Source of the DNA: Gemmatimonadota bacterium
GTDB taxonomy: Bacteria; Gemmatimonadota; Gemmatimonadetes; Longimicrobiales; Gaopeijiaceae
NCBI GenBank assembly: GCA_029262115.1
Contig: JAJCZZ010000045.1
Location: forward strand, 1-64,000
DNA: 64,000 nt
Direction: 5' to 3'
Shown here: positions 1 to 8,165 of the stretch, in pieces
Layout of the letters: each line of letters starts with the position of its first letter
Numbering within the stretch: position 1 is the stretch's first letter
The notes under the pieces: generated by a model
Told to the model about the DNA's origin: nothing
What the model saw: only the letters and a program-made list of their open reading frames with translations
Databases searched by the model: none
Position numbers and translations under genes: made by a program

Positions 1-114
1 GATCCCCCCATGCCCCAGCGCCCTCGCTTCGCTCGCCGCCCACAGTCGCCTCGAGCGTTCGGTCAGCACCGGTGCCAGCGCCTTGTACTTCTCCCCAACC
101 ACGTCGGTATCCAT
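1..114 (-). CDS. ISAzo13-family transposase, N-terminal part (cut by window edge)
   Basis: The first 38 codons of a minus-strand gene are visible, starting at an ATG at 114 and running off the left edge. The product begins MDTDVVGEKYKALAPVLTER and continues with SRRLWAASEARALGHGGI. This opening is characteristic of ISAzo13-family transposases, in which the TERSRRLWAA stretch precedes a helix-turn-helix. Only the amino end is seen, so the DDE catalytic core and the far end of the element cannot be assessed. The family is known; whether this copy is intact is unknown. Its position fits the mobile-element debris that fills the next 9 kb. Confidence 0.7.
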   Translation of the reverse strand, partial: MDTDVVGEKYKALAPVLTERSRRLWAASEARALGHGGI

Positions 115-667
115 GCCCGCACCATAGCACTACCGTAGACCAAAATCAATCAGTTATTTCTTTACAAGCCCTTAGGGGTACAGGAACTCTCGGTCAGGGA
201 GTGGGAAGCCGGTCGGAACTGGCCGCGCCGAGACAACCAGCAACGCTTAGCACGCCTCTTAGAGGTCGGGTGGACAAGAACTCCCGATGATCAGGCGGGG
301 CCCCTTCCGCCATCGCAACACAAGCCGTAGGACGGGGAGGGCTCAGCCCGCCTCATTCCCAGTTCTTCAACCGATCTCCCGCCCGCCTGACCTTTCCAGA
401 GAGGGGCCCGTTGGGGAGCGGGTGAGCTCAAGGTGAAGCCACCTCTACGCTCGCATCTTCCATCGCAAGTCCGGGAGCGACTCCCTGCCCGGGTTCTCCA
501 GACCACGTCCTTTCGGCGAACAGCGTGCGCCGATCCCGTCGACATACGTCGTTCGGAATCTTCGAGCACAATCTCTTTAGGAGCCACACGTTTCTTGGAG
601 TGATCGTGCAGCCGGCCACATACTTTTCTAGCGTGAGACTTGGGACGCATTCGACTGGGGGGACATC
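115..667. other. Intergenic stretch without a recognised gene
   Basis: About 550 bases between the transposase start and the first plus-strand gene. Open frames here, including a 142-codon minus-strand frame at 291-719, have no recognisable domain and a shadow-like arginine/serine-rich composition. The left part probably includes the outer end of the ISAzo13 element, but no terminal inverted repeat could be delimited. Confidence 0.5.
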
Positions 668-1282
668 TTGCGCAAGGTGATGAGGTCAGCGCTATCAGAG
701 GTAGTCGTCCTAGTGGCACTCGCGGCTTGCCTGGGTACCGCCATTCGGTCGATCCATCGGGAGAGAGTTGCCGGCGTTCACATCGATCAACTCCAGAGAA
801 TGGCCAGCCGCAGTCACGTCCAAGACAACTTGATGGGAGCCCAGTTCGGATCCCTTGTGGCTTCGAATCCCGATGGGCCAGATGCGTCCAAACATCGGCT
901 GTTGTGGATTCTTGATGTCGAGCGCTGCCTTGATTGTCTGAAGGACCTCAGTCCGTGGTGGAGCCTCAGAGACTACCCCGGTCTTGGGCGCGAGGTTTGG
1001 GTAGTCGGGGATCCCTCGGCCTACGACCGTGAGCTTTCAACCCTCGGAGGGAACACAGCGTTCAAGTCGAGACTCGAGGTCAGAGAGTTGGTCGGTGCCA
1101 CGCTCCCGAGCACGAAGCTGCTTCTAGACCCATCGGGAGTGGTCGTCCTTTCAGACGCGCGCTGGAGTGAGGCCAGTTGTGCTTGGAGCTTCGAAGGTGT
1201 GGTCAGGGCTCTGCTCTACCGTGACAACGGGTCTGAGATCAGACCCTACTTCTCGCATGGGCGGCAATCTTCAACCGAATAG
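668..1282 (+). CDS. Membrane-anchored thioredoxin-fold protein with CxxC
   Basis: A 204-aa protein with an N-terminal hydrophobic segment (about residues 10-26) followed by a soluble domain. A CLDC motif (Cys87 and Cys90) lies right after a hydrophobic strand ending LLWILDVER. That is the position of the redox site in thioredoxin-like proteins, and the later TKLLLDPSGVVVLSD stretch resembles the second half of such a fold. The likely role is a periplasm-facing thiol-disulfide protein. The start is a TTG behind a G-rich Shine-Dalgarno; an in-frame ATG at 680 is possible. A secreted six-cysteine peptide gene follows after 16 bases, so an oxidative-folding role is attractive but inferred. Confidence 0.6.
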   Translation: MRKVMRSALSEVVVLVALAACLGTAIRSIHRERVAGVHIDQLQRMASRSHVQDNLMGAQFGSLVASNPDGPDASKHRLLWILDVERCLDCLKDLSPWWSLRDYPGLGREVWVVGDPSAYDRELSTLGGNTAFKSRLEVRELVGATLPSTKLLLDPSGVVVLSDARWSEASCAWSFEGVVRALLYRDNGSEIRPYFSHGRQSSTE

Positions 1283-1298
1283 CCAGGAGGGGAAACCG

Positions 1299-1526
1299 AT
1301 GTCACCACAGCCTAGCAACTTGTCGAAAATCCGCGGGATCTTTGCCGTGATCTGCCTTCTGACGGGTGCGGGTATGTGGCTCGCCTATCCGACCTCTGTC
1401 GCCGCCGAAACATGCGACTTCGGTTCGTCTGAACTGCCATGCGACCCAGACAGGGGCTATATCTGGCAAGGCGCCTGCTACAGCGATGACGGCTGCTATT
1501 ATACGATCGAATCTTGCTGCAACTGA
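1299..1526 (+). CDS. Secreted six-cysteine mini-protein
   Basis: A 75-aa precursor with a strong AGGAGG eight bases before the ATG. A signal peptide covers roughly residues 1-36 (positive n-region, hydrophobic core, VAA end). The mature part is about 39 residues with cysteines at 39, 48, 60, 66, 73 and 74, ending in an adjacent pair. This is the layout of a small protein held by three disulfides. No family is recognised. It is sandwiched between a CxxC thioredoxin-fold protein and a beta-propeller lipoprotein whose start overlaps its 3' end by 13 bases, which implies co-translation. It could be a peptide toxin, signal or structural ligand; the sequence does not decide. Confidence 0.65.
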   Translation: MSPQPSNLSKIRGIFAVICLLTGAGMWLAYPTSVAAETCDFGSSELPCDPDRGYIWQGACYSDDGCYYTIESCCN

Positions 1527-2566
1527 CCAGAGTCCGTTTAGGCGTTTTACCGACCCTGGTCAGTCTCGCTGCGTGTAGTATTCCTGAGGAACCCAATCTT
1601 AGCGTTTTGGACGTGTTCGACGTCGTCCAGGCCGTTGCGTTGGAAGAGGCTCCTGGGGATCCGCTCGGAGGGGTTGGAGACTACACCGAGTCCATTGACG
1701 GCAGCTTCTACGTGGCCGATGCGCTGCTCCCTCGTGTACGCAAGTACGCGAGGGACGGTCGGCTGTTAGGTGCCGTAGGGTCGTTTGGTGATGGCCCCTT
1801 TGAGTACCGGCGTATTGTCGGGCTAGGCCTGCTCCCTGAAGACGCGCGCGTAATCGTGCTCGACGGCGACCTATCGCGTGCAACTACGTTGCATCCCAAC
1901 CTAGCGCCGGACACAACCCATTTGCTTAGAGTACCGCCACTGGGAGACCTTTATCTCTTAGGGCGGGATATCGTATACCTCGGGGTGCCGGGCGCCCGTA
2001 TGGCCGGTTTGGTATGGGCTACGCAAGAATGGCAGGCCGTACAAACGACTGAACTCCCGCCACCGGCGAGGATAGCGGACTTCCCCTACGTAGGAAGCTA
2101 CGCCCGCAGCCTCTTCGAGGCACATGGGAATCGCATGTTCACGGGTATCACGATGGGCTACCCGATCATTTCCAGGAACCGGGTCGGCGTACCGGTCGAC
2201 TCGATCACTCGGCCCTCTTGGTTTCGAGATGTTCCGAAACTTGAGATCGGGGCCCTAAACGGCCCCACTGGCGGCGAGAATCGACGCGAGTGGTTCGAGT
2301 CGTTTGACATCGTGGCGGCGGTGCATGTCGTCTGCGATTCGCTGCTCGCGGTAGTCCACGGTGAACTCGCCAGTGTCGGTGCCGCCGGGCGTGTGGTTGA
2401 ACGTCACACCGACCTAACCCTACACCGACTCGACGATCTGCAGGCGGTGGCTCGTCTCTCCATCCCTGATGAAATCAAGATCCTCGACGGAAAGGCGGAT
2501 GGTTTTCGGATCCTGACTTCGGTTCCTCCGAATTCCTGGGGGATTGCCCGAGGCGCATGTCCGTAG
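1514..2566 (+). CDS. 6-bladed beta-propeller lipoprotein
   Basis: A 350-aa protein starting with TTG inside the end of the cysteine-rich peptide gene. Its N-terminus has a short signal ending LVSLAAC, a lipobox, so the mature protein is probably lipid-anchored. The body carries NHL/TolB-like blade features: GSFYVADALLPRVRKYARDG, then GAVGSFGDGPFEY, where the G-x-G-DGPFEY turn is typical of the 6-bladed propeller lipoproteins common in Bacteroidota and Gemmatimonadota. Substrate is unknown; such propellers usually mediate protein-protein contacts. The overlap with the upstream peptide gene suggests a paired function. Confidence 0.7.
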   Translation: MLQLTRVRLGVLPTLVSLAACSIPEEPNLSVLDVFDVVQAVALEEAPGDPLGGVGDYTESIDGSFYVADALLPRVRKYARDGRLLGAVGSFGDGPFEYRRIVGLGLLPEDARVIVLDGDLSRATTLHPNLAPDTTHLLRVPPLGDLYLLGRDIVYLGVPGARMAGLVWATQEWQAVQTTELPPPARIADFPYVGSYARSLFEAHGNRMFTGITMGYPIISRNRVGVPVDSITRPSWFRDVPKLEIGALNGPTGGENRREWFESFDIVAAVHVVCDSLLAVVHGELASVGAAGRVVERHTDLTLHRLDDLQAVARLSIPDEIKILDGKADGFRILTSVPPNSWGIARGACP

Positions 2567-2675
2567 CTTCTCCACACTAGCGAATATGGCGCGCGTCCGC
2601 ACTTATTCACTAGCCCGAGACGCGATGCCGGACGGGCGACAAGTTGGTTCCTGACCCTGTCTGGTGACGACGGTG

Positions 2676-3287
2676 TCCAGTTCGGAGAGTCCCTGAATTG
2701 AGCTGTACCCCGACCGGTGGCTGCCGGAACAAGATCCGCGTCGACGATCTCGAGGAGATCTTCCGGGAGCAGCTCAACGCGTTTGTCCTCTCAGACGAGG
2801 ACGTGCGGACCCACCTCGAGGAGGCTGACCAGGGCCTCGCATCTACTCGGTCGCTTACGACTCCCTCAAGACGGAGGCGGACGGCGTCCGAAGCGAGATG
2901 GAGAAGCTCTATCGCCTCTACCTCGACGGATCGATCAGCTCCCAAGGATTCGGAGACCGCCACCGTCCGTTGGAGGCTCGCCAGGCACAGCTTGCCGAAG
3001 AGATCCCCCGGCTCGAAGGCGAGGCCGACTTCCTCACGAACCAACTCCTGTCGAGCGAGGAGATCGTCGGACAGGCCCGGGACCTCTACGGTCGCTGGTC
3101 ATCCCTCACCGCCGACGAGAAGCGCGCCATCGTTGAGCAGATCGCAGACCGGATCGAGATCGGAGAGGGCAACATCTCCATCCACCTGACCTACTCCCCC
3201 GATCCCTCCTCAACCGTGGCAGAAAGGCAACGAAACCGTTGCGTTGCCTTTCTGCCATGCCACTCTGACAGCCCCGATTCCGGCTAG
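2676..3287 (+). pseudogene. Serine recombinase C-terminal remnant, frameshifted
   Basis: Two adjoining reading frames together read as the tail of a large serine recombinase. The first has a zinc-ribbon end (CTPTGGCRNKI) and DDLEEIFREQLNAFV; the second has the coiled-coil MEKLYRLYLDGSIS with LEARQAQLAEEIPRLEGEAD and SLTADEKRAIVEQIADRI. The shift falls near 2850. The catalytic resolvase domain with its serine is absent upstream, so this is a dead 3' fragment. It marks a former integration event next to the IS-disrupted regulator gene. Confidence in the family is good from the coiled-coil and zinc-ribbon order. Confidence 0.7.
3217..3257. terminator. 16-bp perfect hairpin with 9-base loop
   Basis: The arm tggcagaaaggcaacg at 3217-3232 is exactly complementary to 3242-3257, with a 9-base loop. 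It sits at the very end of the recombinase remnant, overlapping its last codons. It could be a transcription terminator or the palindromic end of a lost mobile element. There is no U-run, so a factor-independent terminator is not certain. Confidence 0.6.
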
Positions 3288-3291
3288 TCCG

Positions 3292-3530
3292 GCCTACCCC
3301 AAGGAAATCGTGACGATCGGGGACCACATCAGGAAACGGCGCCTCCCCTCAATTTGGGGCTGCTTCAGCGAGAAGTGGGAGCGCAGATCGGCGTTTGTGC
3401 GGCAACGGTGACAAACTGGGAGCTTGGGCACAGCGCTCCGGCACTTCGGTGTCTTCCTCAGATCATGGACTTCCTGGGGTACTCGCCGTTCCCGGATGAG
3501 GGTCTGTCGCTTGGCGAGAGGCTCCTGGGG
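3292..3530 (+). pseudogene. XRE-family HTH regulator, broken by frameshift and IS
   Basis: The first frame reads AYPKEIVTIGDHIRKRRL; after a shift near 3345 the second reads LGLLQREVGAQIGVCAATVT followed by NWELGHSAPALRCLPQIMDF and LGYSPFPDEGLSLGERLL. This is the standard start and helix-turn-helix of a small XRE-type DNA-binding protein often found beside recombinases. It stops exactly where the IS5-family element begins, and no continuation is found on the far side of the IS, so sequence was lost there. Non-functional. Confidence 0.65.
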
Positions 3531-3535
3531 CGTGT

Positions 3536-4305
3536 TCACACTATGGTGGGTCGTAGTGCTTCCGCTATGAGGGCGAAGTGAATGGAGGCGGCGAACATCA
3601 CGTCGAGCTTGCCGTAGCGGGAGAAGACTCGCCGCAAGCCCTTGAGGCGCCGAAAGAGGCGTTCGATCTCGTTACGGCGTCGGTAGAGTTGCTTGTTGTA
3701 GGACCAAGAGCGGATCCGATTGATCTTGGGAGGAACAATGGGGGCGAAGCCCAGGTCCATGGCCAACTGCCGGGTTTCGTCGCCTTCGTAGGCCCGATCC
3801 ATGATGACACAGACCTCTTCCTCGGGCCGCGGAAGCCTGCGCAGAAGGTCTCGACCTGCTGGGGCGTCCCCCCACCGGCCGGGTGTGAGCGAAAAGCTCA
3901 CAGCTCGCCGATCATCTGCGGCAACCATATGAATTTTGGTGCTCCACTCGCCTCGCGAGCGTCCAATGGACTGCGAGCCGTTTTTTTTTCTGCCCCGGTC
4001 CCATCTGGATGCACCTGGACGATCGTGCTGTCGAGCGAAACCGCCTCGAGGCGTATCCGAAGGATTTCCTCATCTTGAAGCGCCGTGAACACACGGTCCA
4101 GCACGCCCGCCTTCGCCCATCGATTCATGCGCGTGTAGACCGTGTGCCACCGCCCGAACCGCTTCGGAAGAGCGCGCCACTTGCACCCGTTCTCCGCCAC
4201 GTACAGGATCGCATTGAGCACATCCAGGTTGCTGATCGCGACGTTGCCCCGCTGCGTCGGGAAGCACCCCTCGATTCGTCTAAACTGCTCTTGAGTGATT
4301 TGCAT
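3536..4305 (-). CDS. IS5-family transposase made by -1 frameshift (orfA/orfB)
   Basis: orfA starts at 4305 (MQITQEQFRRIEGCFP) and carries the N-terminal DUF4096-type domain (NGCKWRALPKRFGRWHTVY) and the first catalytic part (LDSTIVQVH). orfB continues with KIHMVAADDRRAVSFSLTPG, then IMDRAYEGDETRQLA, then RRRNEIERLFRRLKGLRRVF, giving the remaining DDE residues, and stops at 3536. The frames join at a run of nine A residues (minus strand) at 3981-3989; slipping back one base there gives one continuous protein ending in RPTIV. The stop codon lies inside the terminal inverted repeat. Both frames are undamaged, so the element may be active. Confidence 0.8.
3981..3989 (-). promoter_or_regulatory. 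A9 slippery site for programmed -1 frameshifting
   Basis: Nine consecutive T on the plus strand, read as GAAAAAAAAACGG in the transposase mRNA. It is the only point where the orfA and orfB frames can be joined to restore the family alignment. IS5 elements of this branch are known to use such A-runs. Confidence 0.75.
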
Positions 4306-4470
4306 CTCTCATAATACAGGTCGCATCATAGTGTGAACAGGCCCTAACGAAACAGGAGGCACGGGTCGGTCCTCCCAGCGCGAGCCACAACGTCTGGAGT
4401 ATTCACACAATCCCTGGAGCGAGTGACGCGACAGGGGGTGTATCGTGACCAAGCAACAGAGGAGTGTTCA

Positions 4471-5688
4471 GTGAGACCAAGAGCAAGAGAGAGTGTTGGG
4501 CCGGCAACCACCTGCGGTCGGGCCCCGGGCCCCGGATGTGGTGCCCGCCGACGGAAGGCATATGGGGTGTTTTCGCTAGTTTGCATGGTCGGTTTGTCAA
4601 TGACGGCTTGCGCGGGCGAGGGGGGACCGAAAGCTGAAGGGGGGCCAGCCGTCGTTGAGCTTTCCGACGCCAGTGCCTCCTGTACCGAATGCCTGTCGAT
4701 GGAGCGTTTGATCGTGGTCGGTGACACGATCAGCACCGGGTCTAGCCCAGCGGTTCTCGAAGAATCGCTGAGTGCTACGATCGACCAACATGGACGCTTT
4801 TGGGTCGGTCAACGGGACAGAATCGTACTGTTTGATGAGCTCGGCCGTTATGTCGAAACGGTGGGTCAAGCGGGCCAAGGCCCGTTGGAGTTCGGGGCTT
4901 TCCCAGGGCCACTTTACTTAGATCCGAACGGCTTGGTTCACATCTTCGACCCTGGTAATTCCAGGGAGACCATCGTTGATGATCACCTAGCACTGGTGGA
5001 AGACCGCCCCATCCCCTGGGGAATCACTCAGGTGGCTCCGCTGAAAGGTGACCACACGGAGGCACTGGTGGCGGACATGCCGGCGCCCGAGAGGATAGGA
5101 CATCCGCTCCATGTGCTGAGTGACTCCGGTATTGTTCGATCAATGGGTGCTCGGACAGAACCCGGAATACTCGACAGACGGAAGATGCGTCGGACGATAG
5201 CGACGGACGGCCTTGATCTGATCTTCAGCGCCGATCGCTACGAGTATGACATCCAGGTGTGGAACTCAAGCGGGCAGCTACTCCGAACGATCGACGGCGA
5301 CCACCTCAACGAAATCGAACCTCGACCGGGCGGCTACACGGATGAAAATCCGCCGCCCAACAGGATACTCGGACTGAGCTACGTCGACGGCAGACTCCTT
5401 GTCTTGCTCAGGATCCGCCAGCAGGACTGGCTGCAGCACATGGAGGAGCGACTGTGGCCCAATGGTTCTATGTCCCTGGCCCCAACAGGCTTTGGTCTGC
5501 ACGGCGTCTATGACACGCGAGTCGATGTGTTGGATCCGGAGTCAGGTACGCGGCTTGCCTCTGTCGAAAACCAACTCGCCTTCCTTGGGTTCGCTGGGAA
5601 CGACGTCTTATTCGTTAACGACTTCACACCCGTCGGCGCGCCGAGAGTAGGATTCTGGCGTGTGACCTATTCCTCAAGTGCCAAATAG
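4471..5688 (+). CDS. 6-bladed beta-propeller lipoprotein
   Basis: About 405 aa. Residues 33-47 (VFSLVCMVGLSMTAC) form a lipoprotein signal with lipobox. The body has propeller blades such as DQHGRFWVGQRDRIVLFDEL and the hallmark VGQAGQGPLEFGAF turn. An early CTEC pair (SASCTECLSM) is unusual for the family. The start is taken as the GTG with AGAGGAG seven bases upstream; a later GTG at 4567 would begin directly at the signal peptide. It is followed after 10 bases by a cysteine-rich secreted protein, the same pairing seen at 1299-2566 but in reverse order. Confidence 0.7.
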   Translation: MRPRARESVGPATTCGRAPGPGCGARRRKAYGVFSLVCMVGLSMTACAGEGGPKAEGGPAVVELSDASASCTECLSMERLIVVGDTISTGSSPAVLEESLSATIDQHGRFWVGQRDRIVLFDELGRYVETVGQAGQGPLEFGAFPGPLYLDPNGLVHIFDPGNSRETIVDDHLALVEDRPIPWGITQVAPLKGDHTEALVADMPAPERIGHPLHVLSDSGIVRSMGARTEPGILDRRKMRRTIATDGLDLIFSADRYEYDIQVWNSSGQLLRTIDGDHLNEIEPRPGGYTDENPPPNRILGLSYVDGRLLVLLRIRQQDWLQHMEERLWPNGSMSLAPTGFGLHGVYDTRVDVLDPESGTRLASVENQLAFLGFAGNDVLFVNDFTPVGAPRVGFWRVTYSSSAK

Positions 5689-5698
5689 GAGGCACTTC

Positions 5699-6172
5699 AT
5701 GATCAAGTCAAGAAATCTGTTCTTCGCTATTGCGGCGTTTGCCGCTGTATTCGCAAGCGCCACGGCCAAGGATCTCGCCGCCGGGGACTGCGGGTGGAAC
5801 TGCTATTCATGTGGGGACGAGCGCTATGAGGGTCGGAACTACAATGGGACCGGGTTCAACATGAACTGTAGCGCCGGTCCAGTTGAGACCTGCGACGGAT
5901 GCGGTGGTTCGGTCGACGACTTCAGCTTCTCCATTGCTGAGATGGCCGCAGTGGCAACCGTGGCGGATGTTCCGGCTCTCGTCGCCGGTTATGGTGAGCG
6001 GCTCCGACTCAACGCAGACCGCAACATGCTCGTCGTCGTGGGGTCGACCTGCGATCCGGATCAGGGGATTGGCGACCTCGTCGTCCTCCCACCGGAAGTG
6101 GCTAAGGCGTTGGCCACGGAACTCAGTCGATTCGAGGTGTCGATGGAGTCCGTCGGACTCATCGCGACCTGA
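5699..6172 (+). CDS. Secreted cysteine-rich protein
   Basis: A 157-aa product with TAGGAGG just before the ATG. A signal peptide covers about residues 1-24 (LFFAIAAFAAVFASATA). The mature amino end is dense in cysteine: positions 31, 35, 38, 57, 65 and 68, including CGWNCYSC and CDGC, then one more at 118. The second half is acidic and ordinary, with a helical AEMAAVATVADVPALVAGYG region. No family is recognised. The start codon lies inside the ribosome-binding distance of the propeller gene end, so the two are co-transcribed. It could bind metal or form disulfides; the four-cysteine CxxxCxxC...C spacing allows either. Confidence 0.65.
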   Translation: MIKSRNLFFAIAAFAAVFASATAKDLAAGDCGWNCYSCGDERYEGRNYNGTGFNMNCSAGPVETCDGCGGSVDDFSFSIAEMAAVATVADVPALVAGYGERLRLNADRNMLVVVGSTCDPDQGIGDLVVLPPEVAKALATELSRFEVSMESVGLIAT

Positions 6173-6191
6173 CCGAAGGGAACGTAGGAGT

Positions 6192-6296
6192 GTGACAGCG
6201 TCTCGGCCGCCGGCGGGTGCCTTCGTGCCGACAAACTTGGAGCACCGCGGGACTCTCACGATCCTTATCACCCCCTGGGAGATGAATGAGTCTTGA
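6192..6296 (+). CDS. Possible 34-codon coupling ORF
   Basis: A GTG-initiated frame preceded by AGGAG and ending TCTTGA, so that its stop overlaps the TTG start of the peptidase gene. The product (MTASRPPAGAFVPTNLEHRG and 14 more residues ending EMNES) has no recognised motif. The Shine-Dalgarno is very close to the start. If translated, its main effect may be coupling to the next gene. Confidence 0.2.
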   Translation: MTASRPPAGAFVPTNLEHRGTLTILITPWEMNES

Positions 6297-7090
6297 GACA
6301 CCTACATACGTTTGGGTGCAAGCGCATGTTTGCAATCGTCCTCTGCGTGTCCGGAGGCGCCTGTGGTAAACATGCGGTGGACGCGGATCCGGCAAACGAC
6401 TGGACCGCACCCGATCTTCGCGTCATAGCACCAGACTCGGTCGTCTTGGACCCTGGGTTCGAGACAATGATCAAGGCTATGATTGCGGCTCGTGGCCCTG
6501 CTCCGGGGCTCAGCCAAGTCGGTCACACCCTCAGTGACCTGACTGTGAGCCTGACAGAGGGCCTCGAGAGCACGCTAGACGGGACAGCGGACTCACCGCT
6601 GCGCATTATCATCCTGCCGATCAATCGAGTCCCGCTTTGGTCACGAGCCAAGCTCGCCCAGGTTGTTGAGCATGAGTTGGCCCACATCGAACTGGCCACA
6701 GCTCTCGATTTTCGTGTCCTTCCCCTGTGGTTCGATGAAGGTTTCGCCGAATGGGCGACACACCGCGATGAGTGCGCAGCCGAAGCGCGGATCGTGCTGT
6801 CGATGGTCACTGCCGAGAGGCTAGGCCGGGCTCCTCCCCTGCAGGAGCTTGATATCGTCACTCGCAGCGGCCTCACGTATGACTTCTTGGCCAATTTCTT
6901 CACTTTCGTCGATACCACCTGGCCAGGTAGCCTGACGAGCGGTGCGCTCGTCGCTGCAGTAAGAGACCTCGGAGTAGCCGAGGGTTTCCTCGAAGCGGTT
7001 GGCGTGGAAGTCACAGAGGCCCACCGCCAGTGGTACGACGGGCTCAGGCGAGATCTCACCGAGCGCGCGGCCGGACTCTCCTGTAAGTAG
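6293..7090 (+). CDS. Gluzincin-type (peptidase MA-like) lipoprotein
   Basis: A 265-aa protein from a TTG start; an in-frame ATG at 6326 would begin right at the signal. The sequence MFAIVLCVSGGAC is a lipoprotein signal. The catalytic site is clear: HELAH at residues 127-131, followed 18 residues later by the third zinc ligand in WFDEGFAEWATH (Glu149). This HExxH plus DEGxAEW arrangement is that of peptidase MA/M1-like gluzincins. It probably cleaves peptides at the cell surface. As the last gene in the cysteine-rich peptide cluster it may process or degrade those products, which is inference. Confidence 0.7.
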   Translation: MRHLHTFGCKRMFAIVLCVSGGACGKHAVDADPANDWTAPDLRVIAPDSVVLDPGFETMIKAMIAARGPAPGLSQVGHTLSDLTVSLTEGLESTLDGTADSPLRIIILPINRVPLWSRAKLAQVVEHELAHIELATALDFRVLPLWFDEGFAEWATHRDECAAEARIVLSMVTAERLGRAPPLQELDIVTRSGLTYDFLANFFTFVDTTWPGSLTSGALVAAVRDLGVAEGFLEAVGVEVTEAHRQWYDGLRRDLTERAAGLSCK

Positions 7091-7285
7091 CATGGGAAGA
7101 CTGGGCCTCTAAGCGGAGCGCCCTTCCTCCGTTCTTCTCACGTACCGCATCGCCCCCTATCGCTTGGCCCCACCTGGGTCCAAGATGCCGGTTGCAAGAC
7201 CTTTTCCGAGGTGATTACCTTGTCGAGGTCTGTTGCGTCGAGGCTGCGCCCGTTGGACCTGGTGAGACTCTGTGGAGGGACGACG

Positions 7286-8050
7286 ATGAGGTCGGGAGGA
7301 CTAATCGCCATCGACATCGGTGCCTGCTGCGACGTGTGTCGTGCGGATCTTCTACGGCTCTTTGCAAGCAGCACGGACATCATTTGTGCTACGTGGCACT
7401 CCGAAGAGACGGTACCCTCACTCCGGGTCGCGGACGGCTGTGCCACCCCTCCAGGCCTCTCCGACGTGGAGAGTTCGGCTGGTGCCCCAATCATTGGCGT
7501 TTTGCGTCGCGGCAGCGACGCGTCCCTCCTCCCGTACGCTGATCCGCGTCTGGTCGATGTGGTGATGCTGCCCGAGGATGGTCGGCGCCTACGCAACTCC
7601 GTTGCCGCATTTGTGATCGAGAGCGCCACGGTTGTGTTGGAGGAAGCCCTCTCCGACCGTCTTACCGACCCGATCCTATCAGCCGCAGTCAGGAGTATGT
7701 TGCGACAGCCGTATCCCAGCCGATGGCGGGCCGATCCGCTGCCCCGACGCCCGACCGTGTCTGGCGTTGCTGCGACTCTTGGCGTCTCGCGCGAGCATCT
7801 GTCCCGTCTCTCGTCGGCCGCTGGACTGCGCCTCGCCTCCTGCGGCAACGGTTGGTGGTCTTTTCGCGCATCGGTGATGCGCTCCATCGAACGGCTCTCC
7901 TGGGATGAGGCAGCCTGGCGATGCGGCTATAGCTCGGTTCAGGGACTCTCAGAGCTCTTCAACTCGACTCTGGGCCTCCGCCTCCGGGCTGCGAACCGTG
8001 TGGGTGCCGGGACCGTCTTCGAGTGGCTACGCGAGGAGATGGTGGGTTGA
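7286..8050 (+). CDS. AraC-type HTH regulator
   Basis: A 254-aa protein. The ATG at 7286 has GGAGGG five bases upstream; an in-frame GTG at 7211 is the alternative. The N-terminal 130 residues are an alpha/beta domain without a recognised ligand pocket. The C-terminal 90 residues carry two helix-turn-helix units in AraC order: [20 protein letters not shown], and then [20 protein letters not shown] leading into [12 protein letters not shown]. It is the only regulator next to the peptide/propeller genes and could control them. N-terminal cysteines (GACCDVC) might sense redox state or metal. Confidence 0.6.
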   Translation: MRSGGLIAIDIGACCDVCRADLLRLFASSTDIICATWHSEETVPSLRVADGCATPPGLSDVESSAGAPIIGVLRRGSDASLLPYADPRLVDVVMLPEDGRRLRNSVAAFVIESATVVLEEALSDRLTDPILSAAVRSMLRQPYPSRWRADPLPRRPTVSGVAATLGVSREHLSRLSSAAGLRLASCGNGWWSFRASVMRSIERLSWDEAAWRCGYSSVQGLSELFNSTLGLRLRAANRVGAGTVFEWLREEMVG

Positions 8051-8165
8051 CAGAACCGACGGACGACATTCGAAGAGTCTGGGCAGAATCGTTCGCGGGA
8101 AGCTCGACGGCCCACCCCCGGTCAAGGGACCAACCCGACGCTCGGCCAGTACCGGAGGAGTACCG

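Larger units (their letters stand above)
3528..4344 (-). mobile_element. IS5-family insertion sequence (about 817 bp)
   Basis: The ends are inverted repeats: GGGCGTGTTCACACTATG at 3528 and, read from the other strand, GGGCCTGTTCACACTATG ending at 4344, with one mismatch in 18 and further partial matches inward. They enclose a two-frame transposase. Size and organisation fit the IS427-type branch of IS5. No target-site duplication is evident (CTG on the left, TAA on the right), and the host XRE gene is not continued on the right. The element therefore probably took part in a deletion or recombination after insertion. Confidence 0.85.

Noticed and set aside
291-719. 142-codon minus-strand frame before the first plus-strand gene
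   Set aside because: Arginine/serine-rich, no domain, no ribosome site; partly overlaps the thioredoxin-fold gene start.
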